A stretch of DNA of 64,000 nt. Origin: Tachypleus tridentatus. Its lineage: Eukaryota > Arthropoda > Merostomata > Xiphosura > Limulidae. The stretch lies in contig NC_134837.1 in NCBI RefSeq assembly GCF_004210375.1, positions 158,761,310 to 158,825,309 of the forward strand. The letters are read 5' to 3'. Under the pieces are notes generated by a model. It was not told the origin of the DNA. It was given only the letters and a program-made list of their open reading frames with translations, and searched no databases. The stretch's first letter is position 1; the number at the start of each line of letters is the position of its first letter. Positions 24,801-35,470 of the stretch are shown here, piece by piece. The position numbers and the translations under genes were made by a program.

Positions 24801-27800
24801 TGATTAGTAAGTTCCTTTTATGTATAAATGTTTAATATTGGAGACCAATAATACATCGATGTCTTACATCGATGAGGCAAGTTGGAAATGGATAACAAAG
24901 AAAACTCAAACTTGAAAAAAAATGAAATCTTTATTTGCACTAATAGTATTACATATTTATCAAACTGGTAGTGTTTTTTTCATTGTGTTGTGATTATACT
25001 GGGGAAAAAAAAAGAATTTTCAAATAAGTCTGCATGGGATAAAAACCACGAGAATGATATATACCTCACTTTCAAGTCAGATGGTGTTAAAATGCGATAT
25101 CCCATAACCCGTGGATTATCTGCGTTACCAATTATTCAAGTAAGAGAATATTCAATTTGTACTACTTTGTAAAAATATCTGTTTCATCACTTGAAATTGG
25201 TTTGTACCGCTCTAGGAAGTTGACGCAGACACAGGGCCAAATTTATACAAGCTTCTATGAGTTAGCTTTTATCTAAGTAAAAGGATCATTACATATTTAC
25301 GACTTTCTAGCATCACTAATTCCAGAGAATCTGTTCTCAAATTTACAAAAAATTATGAACATACCTTTCTAAAAATACTAGTTACTGAAGGGTAAAATTG
25401 CAGTAATCTCAAATGTAATATATTCACTATGACGTTGAAGTTTAGGAAATTAAAAGAATTGAAATGTATTTTATTCTTTGTGTTGTCCGTTTAGTATGTG
25501 TGTATTATTACGTGCAAATAAATAATAGGTCTTAAGTTTTATAATCTACCTGTATTCAAAGGAACACTAAATTTAATATTTGTATTTTGTGTATTTTTAT
25601 GAAATTCTATTGAATATTACAAAATGTACTCGATTATATATATGTTTGCCTTCTTTAGATATCTATGTATAATTTCGTGCTGTTAGTTCATTTTCTTTGT
25701 CTTACTCATTAAATTCCTTAAAAATATTTGCACTTACGTTTATTGTCTTCCAAACTGTCATGTGCTGGCAAAAATGTGTTACTGTCTCAATTCTAAATTG
25801 TCTTAAATATTTTACAACTGGCTTTAAACAGGGCTCAATAAAAGCTAAAAGTAGTTTAATGTACCTGGATATTTGCATCAAAACAAATTCGAATCATTTT
25901 TATGAAATTAGCTGTATGACATTACGATATGTATGAATCTCATAATGAAGTTTATCTTTCCATTTTAAATTCAGTAAGTAGTGTTTGCACATTTTGACAA
26001 GTAGAAAGTATTATAAGTTATTAAGAGTATGACTATTAATATGGGTGTTTTTCATGCTTCCAGATACGTGGATTTTTTAAATGTTTTGTCATATGACTAT
26101 CACACGGCTTACGAAGCAGTGGTCAATCATCATTCTCCTCTTTACAAAAGTCCTGATATTGGTCGTTGGGATGAAAGAAACAACCTGAATGTGGTAAGTC
26201 CTGTTGACAGGTAGATGTTGAAAACTTATTTTAATATAATTGTTTGTCTGTTTCGAATATTCACGTAAAGCTACACAAGGACTACTTGTGCTAGACGTCC
26301 CCACTTTTGAACTGATAGAGTATAAAAAAAGTAATAGGTCAGTTGTAATTATTACTATCTTTAGGACTTTTCTAATCGAATAATGGGAATATATCAGTTG
26401 TTATTAAAACAAAACTACAACTCCAAAATGCTGGACGTAGTTTCACAGCAATGGGACATGACATACGAACCTCTAAATTGAAAATATATCTCACTAGACC
26501 ACGTACAATCAAAGGCGTGCGGTCCATGGAAGCAAGAAAAGCGGTGCTTCCTCAATATAAGTTAAAAAATGAATTTTTAAGTATCAGCTAAATATGACGT
26601 AAGCAATCTATTATACCGCACATAATCAATAATCACCTTGTAAGGACGAAAGCACTGTTGGGAAAAATCTGGATTACGACATTTTTGATACATAATGTAT
26701 TCTTTAAACTATAAAATGCTTCTTACATGAATAATTTTCTAAATAAAAAATTTCAAAACCGTACTTGTATTTAGAAAGAAAAACATATTGAATGTTATAT
26801 TGGCCTCTTCTATGGCACAAAGGAAATAATTACCAGTTCATTTTACTTCAAAATACACGCAAAATTGGACTTATTGACAATCTTCAGTTTATATATTAAA
26901 TTATATAAATTACAAAAAAAAATTAAGCGAAATAAATAATTTATAAATAAGTTAGTTTCGTAATTATTATTTCGTAAATTAAAACGTATAATAAACAAAT
27001 CAAATATAATAAGAAAAATAATAATTTATAGTTAATTTTCTTGCAATATTTGGAAACTTTTGTGGCTTGTGGCTGTTTGTTACCTCTGATGTCATGTGAT
27101 GTGCAGGTGCTTCGGGCATTGTATTAAATTATAGTGTTATTTTTGGTATGCATATACTTTTTGTGAAGTGTCGCTTTTCAGATTTTAATATGGATTCAAA
27201 AGATAAAAGGAAAAAATTGTGACTGTATTATTGAAAGCTTATTAGTGAACAACTTTGGTACAAAGAGTTTTAGTGATAGAAAAAACATCATCAGAAATGG
27301 TAAACTGATGCCAGCTCTAAGCCTGACTGGAAGAATAAAGTGCGTTCGAAAAAACAGTGTAAACCAACATGACAGGATATCTTGGTTAACTGCTTGTCCT
27401 AACTACTAGAAGTTTTGCTGTTGATCGTGTTTATTATTTAACAGTGAATTTGGGACATGGAACCCAACCAGATATAATGTTTTAAAGGCAATTAAAAGAC
27501 ACGAAAATTGCTCTAGGCATATGTTTTCAACACTAGGCCTAGCTAGACTTGGAAAATCATGAATTGAATTCCAACTAAATAGCAAACATAAAATAAATGT
27601 GCAAACGCACAATGAAAAGGTAAAGATGAATAGTATAAAGGCGGATGGAATTAACATGTAAATAAAGTAACCGAATATGTCTTATTTTTATCTTTAATCG
27701 GAAGTTTCTAATTTTAAATATGATTAATGACTAGAAGTAACTAATTTTATCTTTATTAGTCATCCTGTATATTTTTTTTATTTTATAATCCAACTTTTAT

Positions 27801-30800
27801 GCTTTCTCTTACCCCTCAGGACAAATCACCGTACGCCCCTGCATACAATCCATTAGCATAACGAATTAACTTCTATGGTGACATTTTATGTTGAGTTATT
27901 CGTAATTAAAGTTGACTTCCTGTAAAAATATCCATTTATTTTCAATATTTTTAATGCATAATTTTATAAGCTTAAACCCTCGAAATACACACTCTAATAC
28001 TATTCCAAATCTTTAAAGCTTAAATATAAATTACTACCATCTTTCGATTATTTTGATAAACACTTTACTATAGATATAACTAATATGTATATATATCTTA
28101 AATATGTTCGTGAAAAATCTGTAAGTTAACTATGGTGCTGCTATTAAAAGGTTTGTTTGTTTTTTAATTTCTTGCAAAACTACACAAGGGCTATCTGCGC
28201 TAGCTGTCCCTAATTTAGCAGTGTAAGACTAGATGGACGGCAACTAGTCCTCACCACCCAACGCCAACTCTTGGGCTACTCTTTTATCAACGAATAGTGG
28301 AATTAACCGTGACATTATACCACTCCCATGGTTGAAAGGGTGAGCATGTATGGTGCGACGGGAATTCGAACCCGCGACTCTCGGATTACGAGTCGAACGC
28401 CTTAACCCACCTGGCCATGCCAGGCCGTACTATTATTAGGAGGGACTCTGAGAAAGAGCTGAATATAATTTAATGAAGAAATACAATATAATTGTTGAAG
28501 TTAAAATAATTAAGTTGTAATGATTGTTAGGACAATCCCTCTTACACGGATTTGTTGTCTTTCAGTTTGCCTAAGCATATACTCTGGAATTTGTTAACTT
28601 TACAAATATGTTGTTGTCATCGAAGAGAATATTCAGAAATGTAATTTCTTTGGCATCCTTGAGTACCGTATGAATAAACATTTTCTTGAAGTTGTAATAT
28701 ATTTTATATCTTCATAAGTTCAGCCAAAGTAATATTATTTCTGTGATCCCCAAAAACTTGAAATTTCAACAAGTGTACATCATATTTTGAGAACTATGAT
28801 ATGGAGCATGGTATTTAATAGCTTCTAAACAGAGCCATTGGCAAAGGTTAAGCAAAGGAACCTTCAATTTCGCGATCTTTTTTCAAGTTTTTTGAAATTA
28901 TGGTATGTACATTAAGCTGAAATAAAACGTACATTATTTTGTATCTACCATCACAGAATGATGATGTCTAGAAATAGATAAACGATTTATAGTCTTGTAT
29001 TATATTATTGAATCTTTTTTATAAGCTTAATGAATTGCGTGTATTTGAATTGATTGATTATTCAATATAAATTATGATGAAAACAATAAAATTTTGTAAC
29101 TGAAGTTATTAGAGAAAAGGTGAGCATCCCAGAAAGACAAGTAATGGTGAGTCGTTCAGTAAAACTTTAGAAAACAAAAGTTTGTTTGGATACGGCCCGG
29201 CTTGGCCAAGTGTGTTAAGGCGTTCGACTCGTAATCTAAGGGTCGCAGGTTCGAATCCCTGTTACACCAAACATGCTCGCCCTTTCAGCCGTGAGGGCGT
29301 TATAATGTGACAGTCAATCCCACTATTCGTTGGTAAAAGAGTAGCCCAAGAGTTGGCGGTGGGGGGATGATGACTAGCTGTCTTCCCTCTAGCCTTACAC
29401 TGCTAAATTAGCTAGCGCAGATAGCTCTCGAGTAGCTTTGCGCAAAATTCAACAAACAAAACTTGTTTGGATGCATACACCCATAAGTTACCAGCCTGCC
29501 AGTTATTAACGGTTTATAGTGGAAAACGAAGAATCGGCTGAATTTAGGAAAGGCTAGGCGCGACCAATCTGTTAGTTTACCCAGACTGTGAATTTGAGTG
29601 ATTTGGTTTGTATTCAGTTACCACATGAACGCGTTCTGCACTTTGGTACAGTAATATGTTGTAAGAGCAACGGTCAAACCTAATTCTTTGGTCAGATAAC
29701 AGTATCCAAAGAGATGCTGGTGACCGCTGTTGGCTAACCGCCTTACCTCTAGTCTATTAATTAAAAACTAAAGACGGCTATGTAGTTTTGCAAGAAAATT
29801 CTAAAACAGTTAAATGGGTAAGTAATTTCGACGCCATTAGAGTCTGATGGGTTTGTGTGTGGGTAGGTGTGTTTTTTTATAGCAAAGCCACATCGGGCTG
29901 TCTACTGAGTCTGATGGGACGTGTTCTCTGTTAAAAAGTGCTAATCAAGCATATCCTTTTCTCTCTTCTACACATCTAACGGTTTAATTAGATACTGGAT
30001 TTAAGACATTAGCCTCTATATTATACTTATTCGAGCCTTGAAAATAATTGATTGGTTAAGCCAAACCTTATCATATAGCGCTTGTTTGTGATTTACTTGT
30101 TATTTGTTATCTCGCTGAAACATACGAAAACCTTAACTAAATAACTCACTGTGGTTTTTATTCAATGATAACAGAATTGGACGATAGGTTATTATGTGGA
30201 ACTGGGAGCTCCAAGGGAAAAATTAGTAGTAGGAATTCCTATGTATGGCCGATCTTTCACGTTACTGGACCCTTTTGATAATGAGATCGAAGCTTCTGCA
30301 GATGGACCTGGTGAAGAAGGGGAATCTACTCGAGAAAAGGGATATATGGCTTATCATGAGGTAAGTCATGATGAGAAATATAGTTCAGGATATGATCTGA
30401 CTCTTTGAAAACTTCTACGAAAACTTTACCTTCTCTTGGGCAGCTGATTTTTTTTTCATAAGTTTTACTTTATGATTATTTCATCATGTTTTTCATTAAA
30501 AGTAACTACTCTGCAATTCACATTTAGATTAAGTTTAATATTGTCTTAGAAGTAGAAACAGTGTTAACATTAGTGCCTACTGAATGTAAGAACGTACCAC
30601 TTATCAGATTCAACCTCTGTTCACGAACCTCAAGCACGAAATTAATTTGATATTGAAATTAGAAAGCAGAGACGGATACTCCAGATCACATCACTTAATA
30701 TCCAAATTATTTTTCTCTGTCTACAGCTAGTCGTATCTTTGTATGTCCAACATATTTATTAAGGTATGTGTTCCAGTGGCAAGCATACATAAAAACGTAA

Positions 30801-33800
30801 AAAAGATAAATAAATATCAATGTGAAGATTCGTGTACTGCAAAAAACTTCTTTCTTACATATTTAAGTGCCATTTCCTTAAGAGTTTGTTTTATCTAATA
30901 CACTTAGGTTTATAACAATTTCAAAACGTGGTAGGTTGTATCTTCAAGGCATAATGTGGTCCATCAGCTTAAAAAAAATAACTTCCTGCCTTTACGCACT
31001 TAAATCGCTCTTTCTCACCGAAAGCACACATAATATAATGGATAAATGGCTCAGAATAATAGATAACTAAGGCAAGAGAATCTTGCATGGACACTGAACA
31101 CATTGAAAATCGTGACCACATGTTGTGAAAAAAACTACGAACTTCTCAATCAGAAATGAAGGAAATAAAACGTTGAGATAAAAGTTCAGATACTGATAAA
31201 GGCTATGCCATCTCTACTGGTCCAATCCTGGCAGACAGCATTCGTAATAATGTTTATTTGCTGTCTACATAAAGAAGAAAATAGTAGATTATCAGCTGTT
31301 AACTAACAAAAATAGTTTCCTCTAACAAGTCTTTTACTGCACGTGCGTAAGCAGCTAACTCACTGTTATAAATATTATTACATGCTTTTAGCTGTTTTCT
31401 TATCTAATATCTCATGTTCTTAAATATTCCTAGAGTACAGCTAAAGTCGCTCGAAGGTAAGAAACATCACTAGGATTGAAGTTTACAAAGTAAGATTATT
31501 TGTATTAGGAAGCATGTGTATTAATGCATCAGAACATAAACATAACTACTATGGCAGACAAGGAACGGACTGAGAAATTGATACCGTCAACGAAAACTCC
31601 TTTATTTAACTTAGAATACTCTCCCACATTATTTCAGACTCTCGGTGATATGATAATCTTGACTACAGTTTATAGTAGGTTGAAAAGAAAACATTTTGTA
31701 GTTTCTCGTATTTTTAGGAGTATTGATTCGGCTCTCAAGATTCAAGTAATGAAGAACAAAAGCAGCAAACAAACAAACCCAGTTATATATATATAATCAG
31801 CTAAAGTGTTTTTTTTTCTGTGGCACCAATGGTGAGTTCATGTACCACTCATTATATTCTGGAGAGGATAGAGTGACAGCCAAGAGGAAACTGTCAAAAA
31901 TTGGATTGGGTATTCATTATACTTTTGGATGAAAAAAGACCATGAAAGAACCCGATTATCCTTTGAGAAGGTCATTTTAATTGTGGACACTAAGTATAGT
32001 TATCACATTTACAAAAATGCCAATCATTACGATTTAAGCGTAATCATTACGATTTTGGTGTATACATTACGACTGTACGCTCATACAGACAAATATTACG
32101 ACTTGTTGCAACTCCCAAATTATTATATATTATATAGGCCTATACAATAAAGTGATAAATTGTTTTCCCAGGGCTTGAAAGGGGTAAAAAGAAAATTTCT
32201 AGTGAGATACAAATAAATTTTGCTAATAAATAAAAGACATAGTCCAAATGGCTAATTGCGATAGTCATGTTTGTGCTTGAAATAAAAAATATTTGTATCT
32301 CCGACGTCTACTAATAGTTTGAGTGCGGTGCTTCTCCATACTGGGTACATGGGGGAATCCATAGTTACGTCATTAGTGCTTGTCAGCCAATCAGCGCTCG
32401 CATAGATGGGTATTTCTCATTTTTTAAGCGGCATAGAAACACCAATGCGATTGTTCACAAGTGGAAAAAAGAGGTCTCGTTCACCAGATTGTCTTGTTTC
32501 TGGCAAATCTAAAAGGACTAAAACTGTGAATCAAAAATTTAGGAAAAAGTATAGTGCAAAATATCCGGTCATTGCATCAAAAGTCAGTGACAGTCATGCG
32601 TTTTGTACAGTATGTCACATCGATTTTTCTGTGGCGCATGGCGGGATAAACGATTGTTCCAGACATACAAAATTGGCATCTCACCAACGAAAGGTTGAGG
32701 CGAAGACAAAAACGATGCAGATAACGACATTTATGAGTAAGAATTCAGAATATGAAACCATATTTATGGTTCTGCATTTGCAGAAGTGATGTTCACAGTG
32801 TCATAAACATGATATAAACTAGTTCTTACACAAAGTCTTTTTCTGCTTACTGTTTGTGCATGTTTAATGTTGTTTTACCAGTGTTTGTTACTCTGAACTA
32901 AATAAAAGACAATTTCAAAAGAATTTTTTTAAATGTGCTTATTAACTACACAAAACACAGTCATAAATGAGCAATCTATAGCAGTAATAAATAATAATAG
33001 TTATAGTAATAAACAGCTTTGAGACATTGGTCAGGCCTAGTAGCCGCAAATTATAAAGGGCTTTGTCTATAATAATTACGCTCAGTCATTTGAAATAGTT
33101 GGCATGTCTGTATTTAACTAATAAAGTTACTTCTGTAACCAGACTTATTAAAACTGTACAACAATGTAAATAGATGCAGGACAAGCATAACCTAACCCTT
33201 CAACATATTTTAAACGTCCTTGATCTATGTTAGATTTTCTTTCCCCCCCAGATTTGCAAAAACATTCTGGACAACGATTGGGAGGTTAGACGCCCTTACC
33301 CACAGCTGCTTGGACCATACTGTTTTAAAGGGGACCAATGGGTCGGCTTTGACGATGAAATGATTATCACTGAAAAGGTAAGAAATCCAAAATAACGTGG
33401 TTTTGCTGTTTCCAAAATGATCTACTACTTGCTACGAATATTATGGGAAATATTATAATTTACACGATATAAAAATATGTTCTTAAATTTACTTATACAG
33501 GCACTATACATCAGGGAACAAGGTTTAGGGGGAGCTATGGTATGGACGCTTGATAATGACGATTTCAGGGGATTATGTGGTGAAAAAGAAAACCCTCTGG
33601 TGTCTGCATTGCGTATTGTTCTTCTTACTGGTTCTAAAGAACCCTCATTGAAGTCAATTGTTCAGAAAAAGATAGAAGAGCAGCAACTATTAGATAGTCG
33701 TCTTTCTCCCTCTAATCGATTCAGAAACGACGATAAAACTGATACTTCAGGCTTAAGAAGCGTACTACAGACACCAAAACCCCCAACTACCCCAGATCCA

Positions 33801-35306
33801 GGTGTTGATTTTGTATGCACAGAAGAAGGGTTCTTTAGAAATCCTAAAAGTTGCAAGAAATATTACTGGTGCTTAGATAGCGGCCCTGCGGAGCTAGGAA
33901 TCCTTCCTAACAGCTTCACGTGTCCAGCTGGCTTATATTTCAATCAACGAACAGATTCTTGCGATTACTCTCGCAATGTGCGTTGTGAAGAAGAACGTGC
34001 CACTACGACAACAACACGTCGGCCATCACGTTTAACACAACGACCAGTTAGAATCTTTCGCCCACGTGTTCGTCCCAAAACAAGAACGACTACAACGACG
34101 ACAACCACAACCACCACTACTACAACAGAAGCCCCACAAACACAAATTCCAACCACGGACAATTTGGCCGATCTTGTCCGACTTCTTCAGTCATTATTAA
34201 CCTCTGAACAACCCAATAAAGAAACAACAACTACTACTACTACTGCTTCACCAAACGTATTTTCAACTTCTAAAACTCTTCCAGACTACGTTACTCCTCG
34301 AAGAATCCCGAGGATATATAAAAAAACAAAACCTGTAACCACTAAATCACCGTCAACATCTACTGAAACTGCTTCAAAGCCGCAACGTTTTCGTTACCGA
34401 CGTCCCAATACTCATGTTTCTTTATTAACTGCTACAGACTTACCACATACTACCAGTGAACGAACTCCCCAATTAGTTAACCAGGTTCCTCGAAGGCCAC
34501 AGTTTGAATCGGAACCAGACAGTGAAAAACTCTTTCAATATGTTGAACCAAACAGGCAACGTGTTAAAAATAAGTCAGGCACAGTAGAAGACAAGGGTGA
34601 GTCCTTATTTATTTATGAGGAACCAGACAGACCCCAGGCTTCATCACCACCACCAGAAGTAAAAACTGAGTCTTTATTTATCTATAAAAATCCTGAAAGA
34701 GCAACAGTTGTTGCACCCACGAATCCTCCTTCCAAAATTGAAGTCACGACTGAACACAAAGTTACCACTGTTGTAAACCCATTTAAGTATAGAAATCCTG
34801 CTCGATCATTTCCACTCAACATCTCGTTCACTAAAGAATTATCTAAAGAAGAAGAAGAAACTCGCCTACAACGATTAATATCACAGAATCGTAAGAATGA
34901 TGGCAGTAGAGTAAGGGTCCGTGTTCGGATAAGGCCACTTACCACTTCTGAGGATGCGGTTTCTTCCCGCGTTAGCTCAATAGCTTTACCACAAGGTGAG
35001 GATTTGCCAGACTTCAAAACAGTTAGGCGAGCCACGCGCCGTCACTTACGGGTTCGTCCGCTCTCTTCGACTACTACCGAGATTCGAGGACCAGGAGTGA
35101 CTGTAGCAGAAAGTAGTAAAGTGCTATGTATCCGTCAGGGTGTTCATCGACACCCGAAAGACTGCAACCAATTTATCGTGTGTGCCCCACAGTTGGAAGG
35201 TAAATTTACCAGCTTTCTTTATCACTGCCCACCAGAAAAGATTTTTGACGAATATTTGGGTAGGTGCATGTTCGGAAACAAGAACACTTGTGAGTTCACC
35301 ATCTAG
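15864..35306 (+). CDS. secreted GH18 chitinase with two CBM14 domains (nine coding exons)
   Basis: Predicted endochitinase that hydrolyses beta-1,4-linked GlcNAc in chitin outside the cell. Coding exons: 15864-15915, 16235-16435, 23015-23105, 23343-23511, 24466-24590, 26064-26193, 30175-30360, 33252-33377, 33501-35306. All junctions are GT-AG and the phases agree, giving 961 codons plus TAG. Residues 1-17 form a signal peptide (MWWSLLILFLVGQTSHA). The GH18 domain spans ~29-402: motif 1 KTMIAIGGW (101-109), catalytic motif DGIEIDWEYP (143-152) with acid E150, SYDYH (222-226), and GGAMVWTLDNDD (371-382). CBM14 domains have six Cys each (466-522 and 903-957) and are separated by a Thr-rich basic linker. 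The second Asp of DxxDxDxE is Glu146. The long linker and the NHHSPLY segment recall arthropod group VI (Cht6-like) chitinases, but that subgroup is a guess. The ATG follows a splice acceptor directly, so a 5' UTR exon is expected upstream. Confidence 0.95.
17195..17430 (+). mobile_element. old diverged copy of the SINE, chitinase intron 2
   Basis: Recognisable pieces in the right order: GGGCCGTGGGTGCATTATAA, AGAGTAGCCCAAGAGTTGG, GGCTTCCCTCTAGTCT and GTGCGAAAAATTC. The tRNA head is largely lost. The copy is clearly older than the near-full copies nearby. Confidence 0.75.
18195..20230 (-). mobile_element. decayed CR1-like LINE with SGNH-esterase, endonuclease and RT remnants
   Basis: Read on the minus strand, the pieces occur in LINE order. 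At ~20230-19850 there is an SGNH/GDSL-esterase-like part (VNYAVKSASSDTVF, HLEANDI, LHLLGILPKCNCGDE, then DGLYLN, matching the usual GANDI and DGLHLN blocks). At ~19800-19650 there are APE-endonuclease remnants (WLNVEIFDD, LFEIQGHRLYNGNR, FALYVK). At ~19200 there is a linker (DNIQNRHVPCRKRL), and at ~18570-18370 reverse transcriptase remnants (VSKVFERL-like FSKVFERLTKDALLNILL). Esterase domains are known from CR1-clade LINEs. The copy has several frame breaks, is missing parts between domains, and lies inside chitinase intron 2, antisense to the gene. It is dead. Confidence 0.8.
20735..20930 (-). mobile_element. old diverged SINE copy
   Basis: Minus-strand pieces CACCGCCAACTCTTGGGCTA, CACGGCTGAAAGGGT and a tRNA-like end (TTTGAGCCCGCGAC, ATTGCGAATCCAGTG). 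The anticodon region reads differently from the main copies, so this may be an older subfamily. Confidence 0.72.
21177..21451 (+). mobile_element. tRNA-derived SINE, near full length
   Basis: Full copy with head GGCTCGGCATGACC. A perfect 10-bp target duplication, TTAAAGCAGG, lies at 21167-21176 and 21452-21461. It is in chitinase intron 2. Confidence 0.93.
22018..22284 (+). other. open frame of 88 codons, no family recognised
   Basis: A stop-free frame (DLARYGFTKIRLPVSTSHST ...) with mixed, protein-like composition lies in chitinase intron 2. It has no ATG until mid-frame and is preceded by an A15 run. It faintly resembles a helix-turn-helix stretch of a Tc1-like transposase, but no diagnostic residues are visible. 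It may be a transposon shred or chance. Confidence 0.2.
24990..25150 (+). other. unexplained open stretch ending at a donor, intron 5
   Basis: A stop-free + frame (SAWDKNHENDIYLTFKSDG ...) ends at CAA|GTAAGA near 25140 inside chitinase intron 5. There is no good acceptor upstream, and inserting it would not match the GH18 fold at that junction. It is probably not an exon of this gene. Confidence 0.15.
26245..26400 (-). mobile_element. very old SINE remnant
   Basis: Only the tail region (CGTAAAGCTACACAAGG, GTGCTAGACGTCCC) and a faint CGAATAATGGGAAT can be matched to the family. Confidence 0.5.
26510..27841 (+). mobile_element. decayed hAT DNA transposon, about 1.33 kb, chitinase intron 6
   Basis: The ends are imperfect 14-bp inverted repeats, CAAAGGCGTGCGGT and (reverse-complemented right end) CAGGGGCGTACGGT, differing at three positions. 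An 8-bp flanking duplication, CGTACAAT (26502-26509) and CATACAAT (27842-27849), has one mismatch; 8 bp is the hAT target-site length. Inside, at ~27448-27552, a frame reads GTWNPTRYNVLKAIKRHENC then SRHMF, the end of the TTF/ZMYM-like zinc finger found at the N-terminus of some hAT transposases. The rest of a transposase (catalytic core, dimerisation domain) is absent, so this is an internally deleted, dead copy. Confidence 0.8.
28152..28426 (-). mobile_element. tRNA-derived SINE, near full length
   Basis: Reverse-strand copy in chitinase intron 6, with tail GTTTGTTTGTTTTTTAATTT at the left and head ending CTGGCCATGCCAGGCC. CTATTAAAAGG and CTATTATTAGG at the flanks may be a worn target duplication. 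Confidence 0.9.
29192..29462 (+). mobile_element. tRNA-derived SINE, near full length
   Basis: Head GGCCCGGCTTGGCC, shared body and A-rich tail. A perfect 10-bp target duplication, TTGTTTGGAT, lies at 29182-29191 and 29463-29472. It is in chitinase intron 6. Confidence 0.93.
29555..29815 (+). mobile_element. old diverged SINE copy
   Basis: Body pieces GCCTTACCTCTAGTCTA, AAAGACGGCTATGTAG and TTTTGCAAGAAAATTC are in order. The head is barely recognisable. Confidence 0.55.
29852..29906 (-). mobile_element. 5'-truncated copy of a second SINE family
   Basis: Only 55 bp of tail (TATAGCAAAGCCACATCGGG) are inserted, between perfect 12-bp target duplications GAGTCTGATGGG at 29840-29851 and 29907-29918. 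The same tail belongs to the tRNA-Val-like family seen at 49961-50054. Confidence 0.85.
32022..32081. repeat. 20-bp tandem repeat with ATTACGA core
   Basis: ATTACGA occurs at 32026, 32046 and 32066 (an exact 20-bp period) and once more at 32095. The units are diverged outside the core. The array lies ~300 bp upstream of the hAT-like BED-finger fragment and might be subterminal repeats of that element. Confidence 0.6.
32406..32789 (+). pseudogene. hAT transposase N-terminal fragment (BED-type zinc finger)
   Basis: A 127-codon open frame in chitinase intron 7. After a basic start (KKRSRSPDCL), residues ~48-95 read KYPVIASKVSDSHAFCTVCH, FSVAHGGINDCSRHTK and LASHQRK. This is the Cys2-His2 BED-like finger of hAT transposases of the FSVAHGG(I/R)ND type. 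Only the finger and a short following segment remain; the catalytic RNase-H-like core and hAT dimerisation domain are missing, so the piece cannot transpose. A possible left end of the parent element is CAGGGCTTGAAAGG at 32169, but no matching right end was found. Confidence 0.75.
33501..35306 (+). CDS. last chitinase exon: end of GH18, CBM14, Thr-rich linker, CBM14
   Basis: This single exon encodes residues 361-961, about 62% of the protein. It completes the barrel (WTLDNDDFRG), then encodes CBM14-1 (Cys 466, 478, 484, 501, 514, 522) and a run of 14 Thr at 556-569 written with mixed ACN codons. The linker then carries five spaced motifs of the form [FL/PF]xYxxP: FRYRRP (657), LFQYVEP (704), LFIYEEP (729), LFIYKNP (752) and PFKYRNP (787). 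Basic runs follow (RVRVRVRIR near 830), and then CBM14-2 (Cys 903, 915, 921, 936, 949, 957), which ends four residues before the stop. The Cys spacing is typical of peritrophin-A domains. The linker is probably O-glycosylated (inference from Thr content). Confidence 0.95.
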   Translation, partial: ALYIREQGLGGAMVWTLDNDDFRGLCGEKENPLVSALRIVLLTGSKEPSLKSIVQKKIEEQQLLDSRLSPSNRFRNDDKTDTSGLRSVLQTPKPPTTPDPGVDFVCTEEGFFRNPKSCKKYYWCLDSGPAELGILPNSFTCPAGLYFNQRTDSCDYSRNVRCEEERATTTTTRRPSRLTQRPVRIFRPRVRPKTRTTTTTTTTTTTTTTEAPQTQIPTTDNLADLVRLLQSLLTSEQPNKETTTTTTTASPNVFSTSKTLPDYVTPRRIPRIYKKTKPVTTKSPSTSTETASKPQRFRYRRPNTHVSLLTATDLPHTTSERTPQLVNQVPRRPQFESEPDSEKLFQYVEPNRQRVKNKSGTVEDKGESLFIYEEPDRPQASSPPPEVKTESLFIYKNPERATVVAPTNPPSKIEVTTEHKVTTVVNPFKYRNPARSFPLNISFTKELSKEEEETRLQRLISQNRKNDGSRVRVRVRIRPLTTSEDAVSSRVSSIALPQGEDLPDFKTVRRATRRHLRVRPLSSTTTEIRGPGVTVAESSKVLCIRQGVHRHPKDCNQFIVCAPQLEGKFTSFLYHCPPEKIFDEYLGRCMFGNKNTCEFTI

Positions 35307-35470
35307 TCCGCTGATGACCTACTGATGTTTGAACCAAAAATATGTACATTTTTTCATACATGGAGACTCAGTAATGTATTACGTACAATGTAATATGAAG
35401 TAAAAAAAAACAATCTTTCTTTAGTTTTGACTAGTAAGATGAAAATAAAAATCAAACCACTCAGAAAAAG
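35307..35470 (+). other. chitinase 3' UTR with polyadenylation signal
   Basis: A canonical AATAAA at 35444-35449 lies about 140 bp after the stop codon and is the nearest signal, suggesting a short 3' UTR. Confidence 0.55.

Noticed and set aside
24990-25172. Extra chitinase exon in intron 5
   Set aside because: No acceptor, and the GH18 sequence is already continuous across the 24590-26064 junction (SKISK joined to YVDFLNV).
33965-34162. Minus-strand ORF rich in valine
   Set aside because: Antisense of the chitinase Thr-rich linker.
34682-35035. 117-codon minus-strand ORF
   Set aside because: Antisense shadow of the chitinase last exon, where the + frame is clearly coding.
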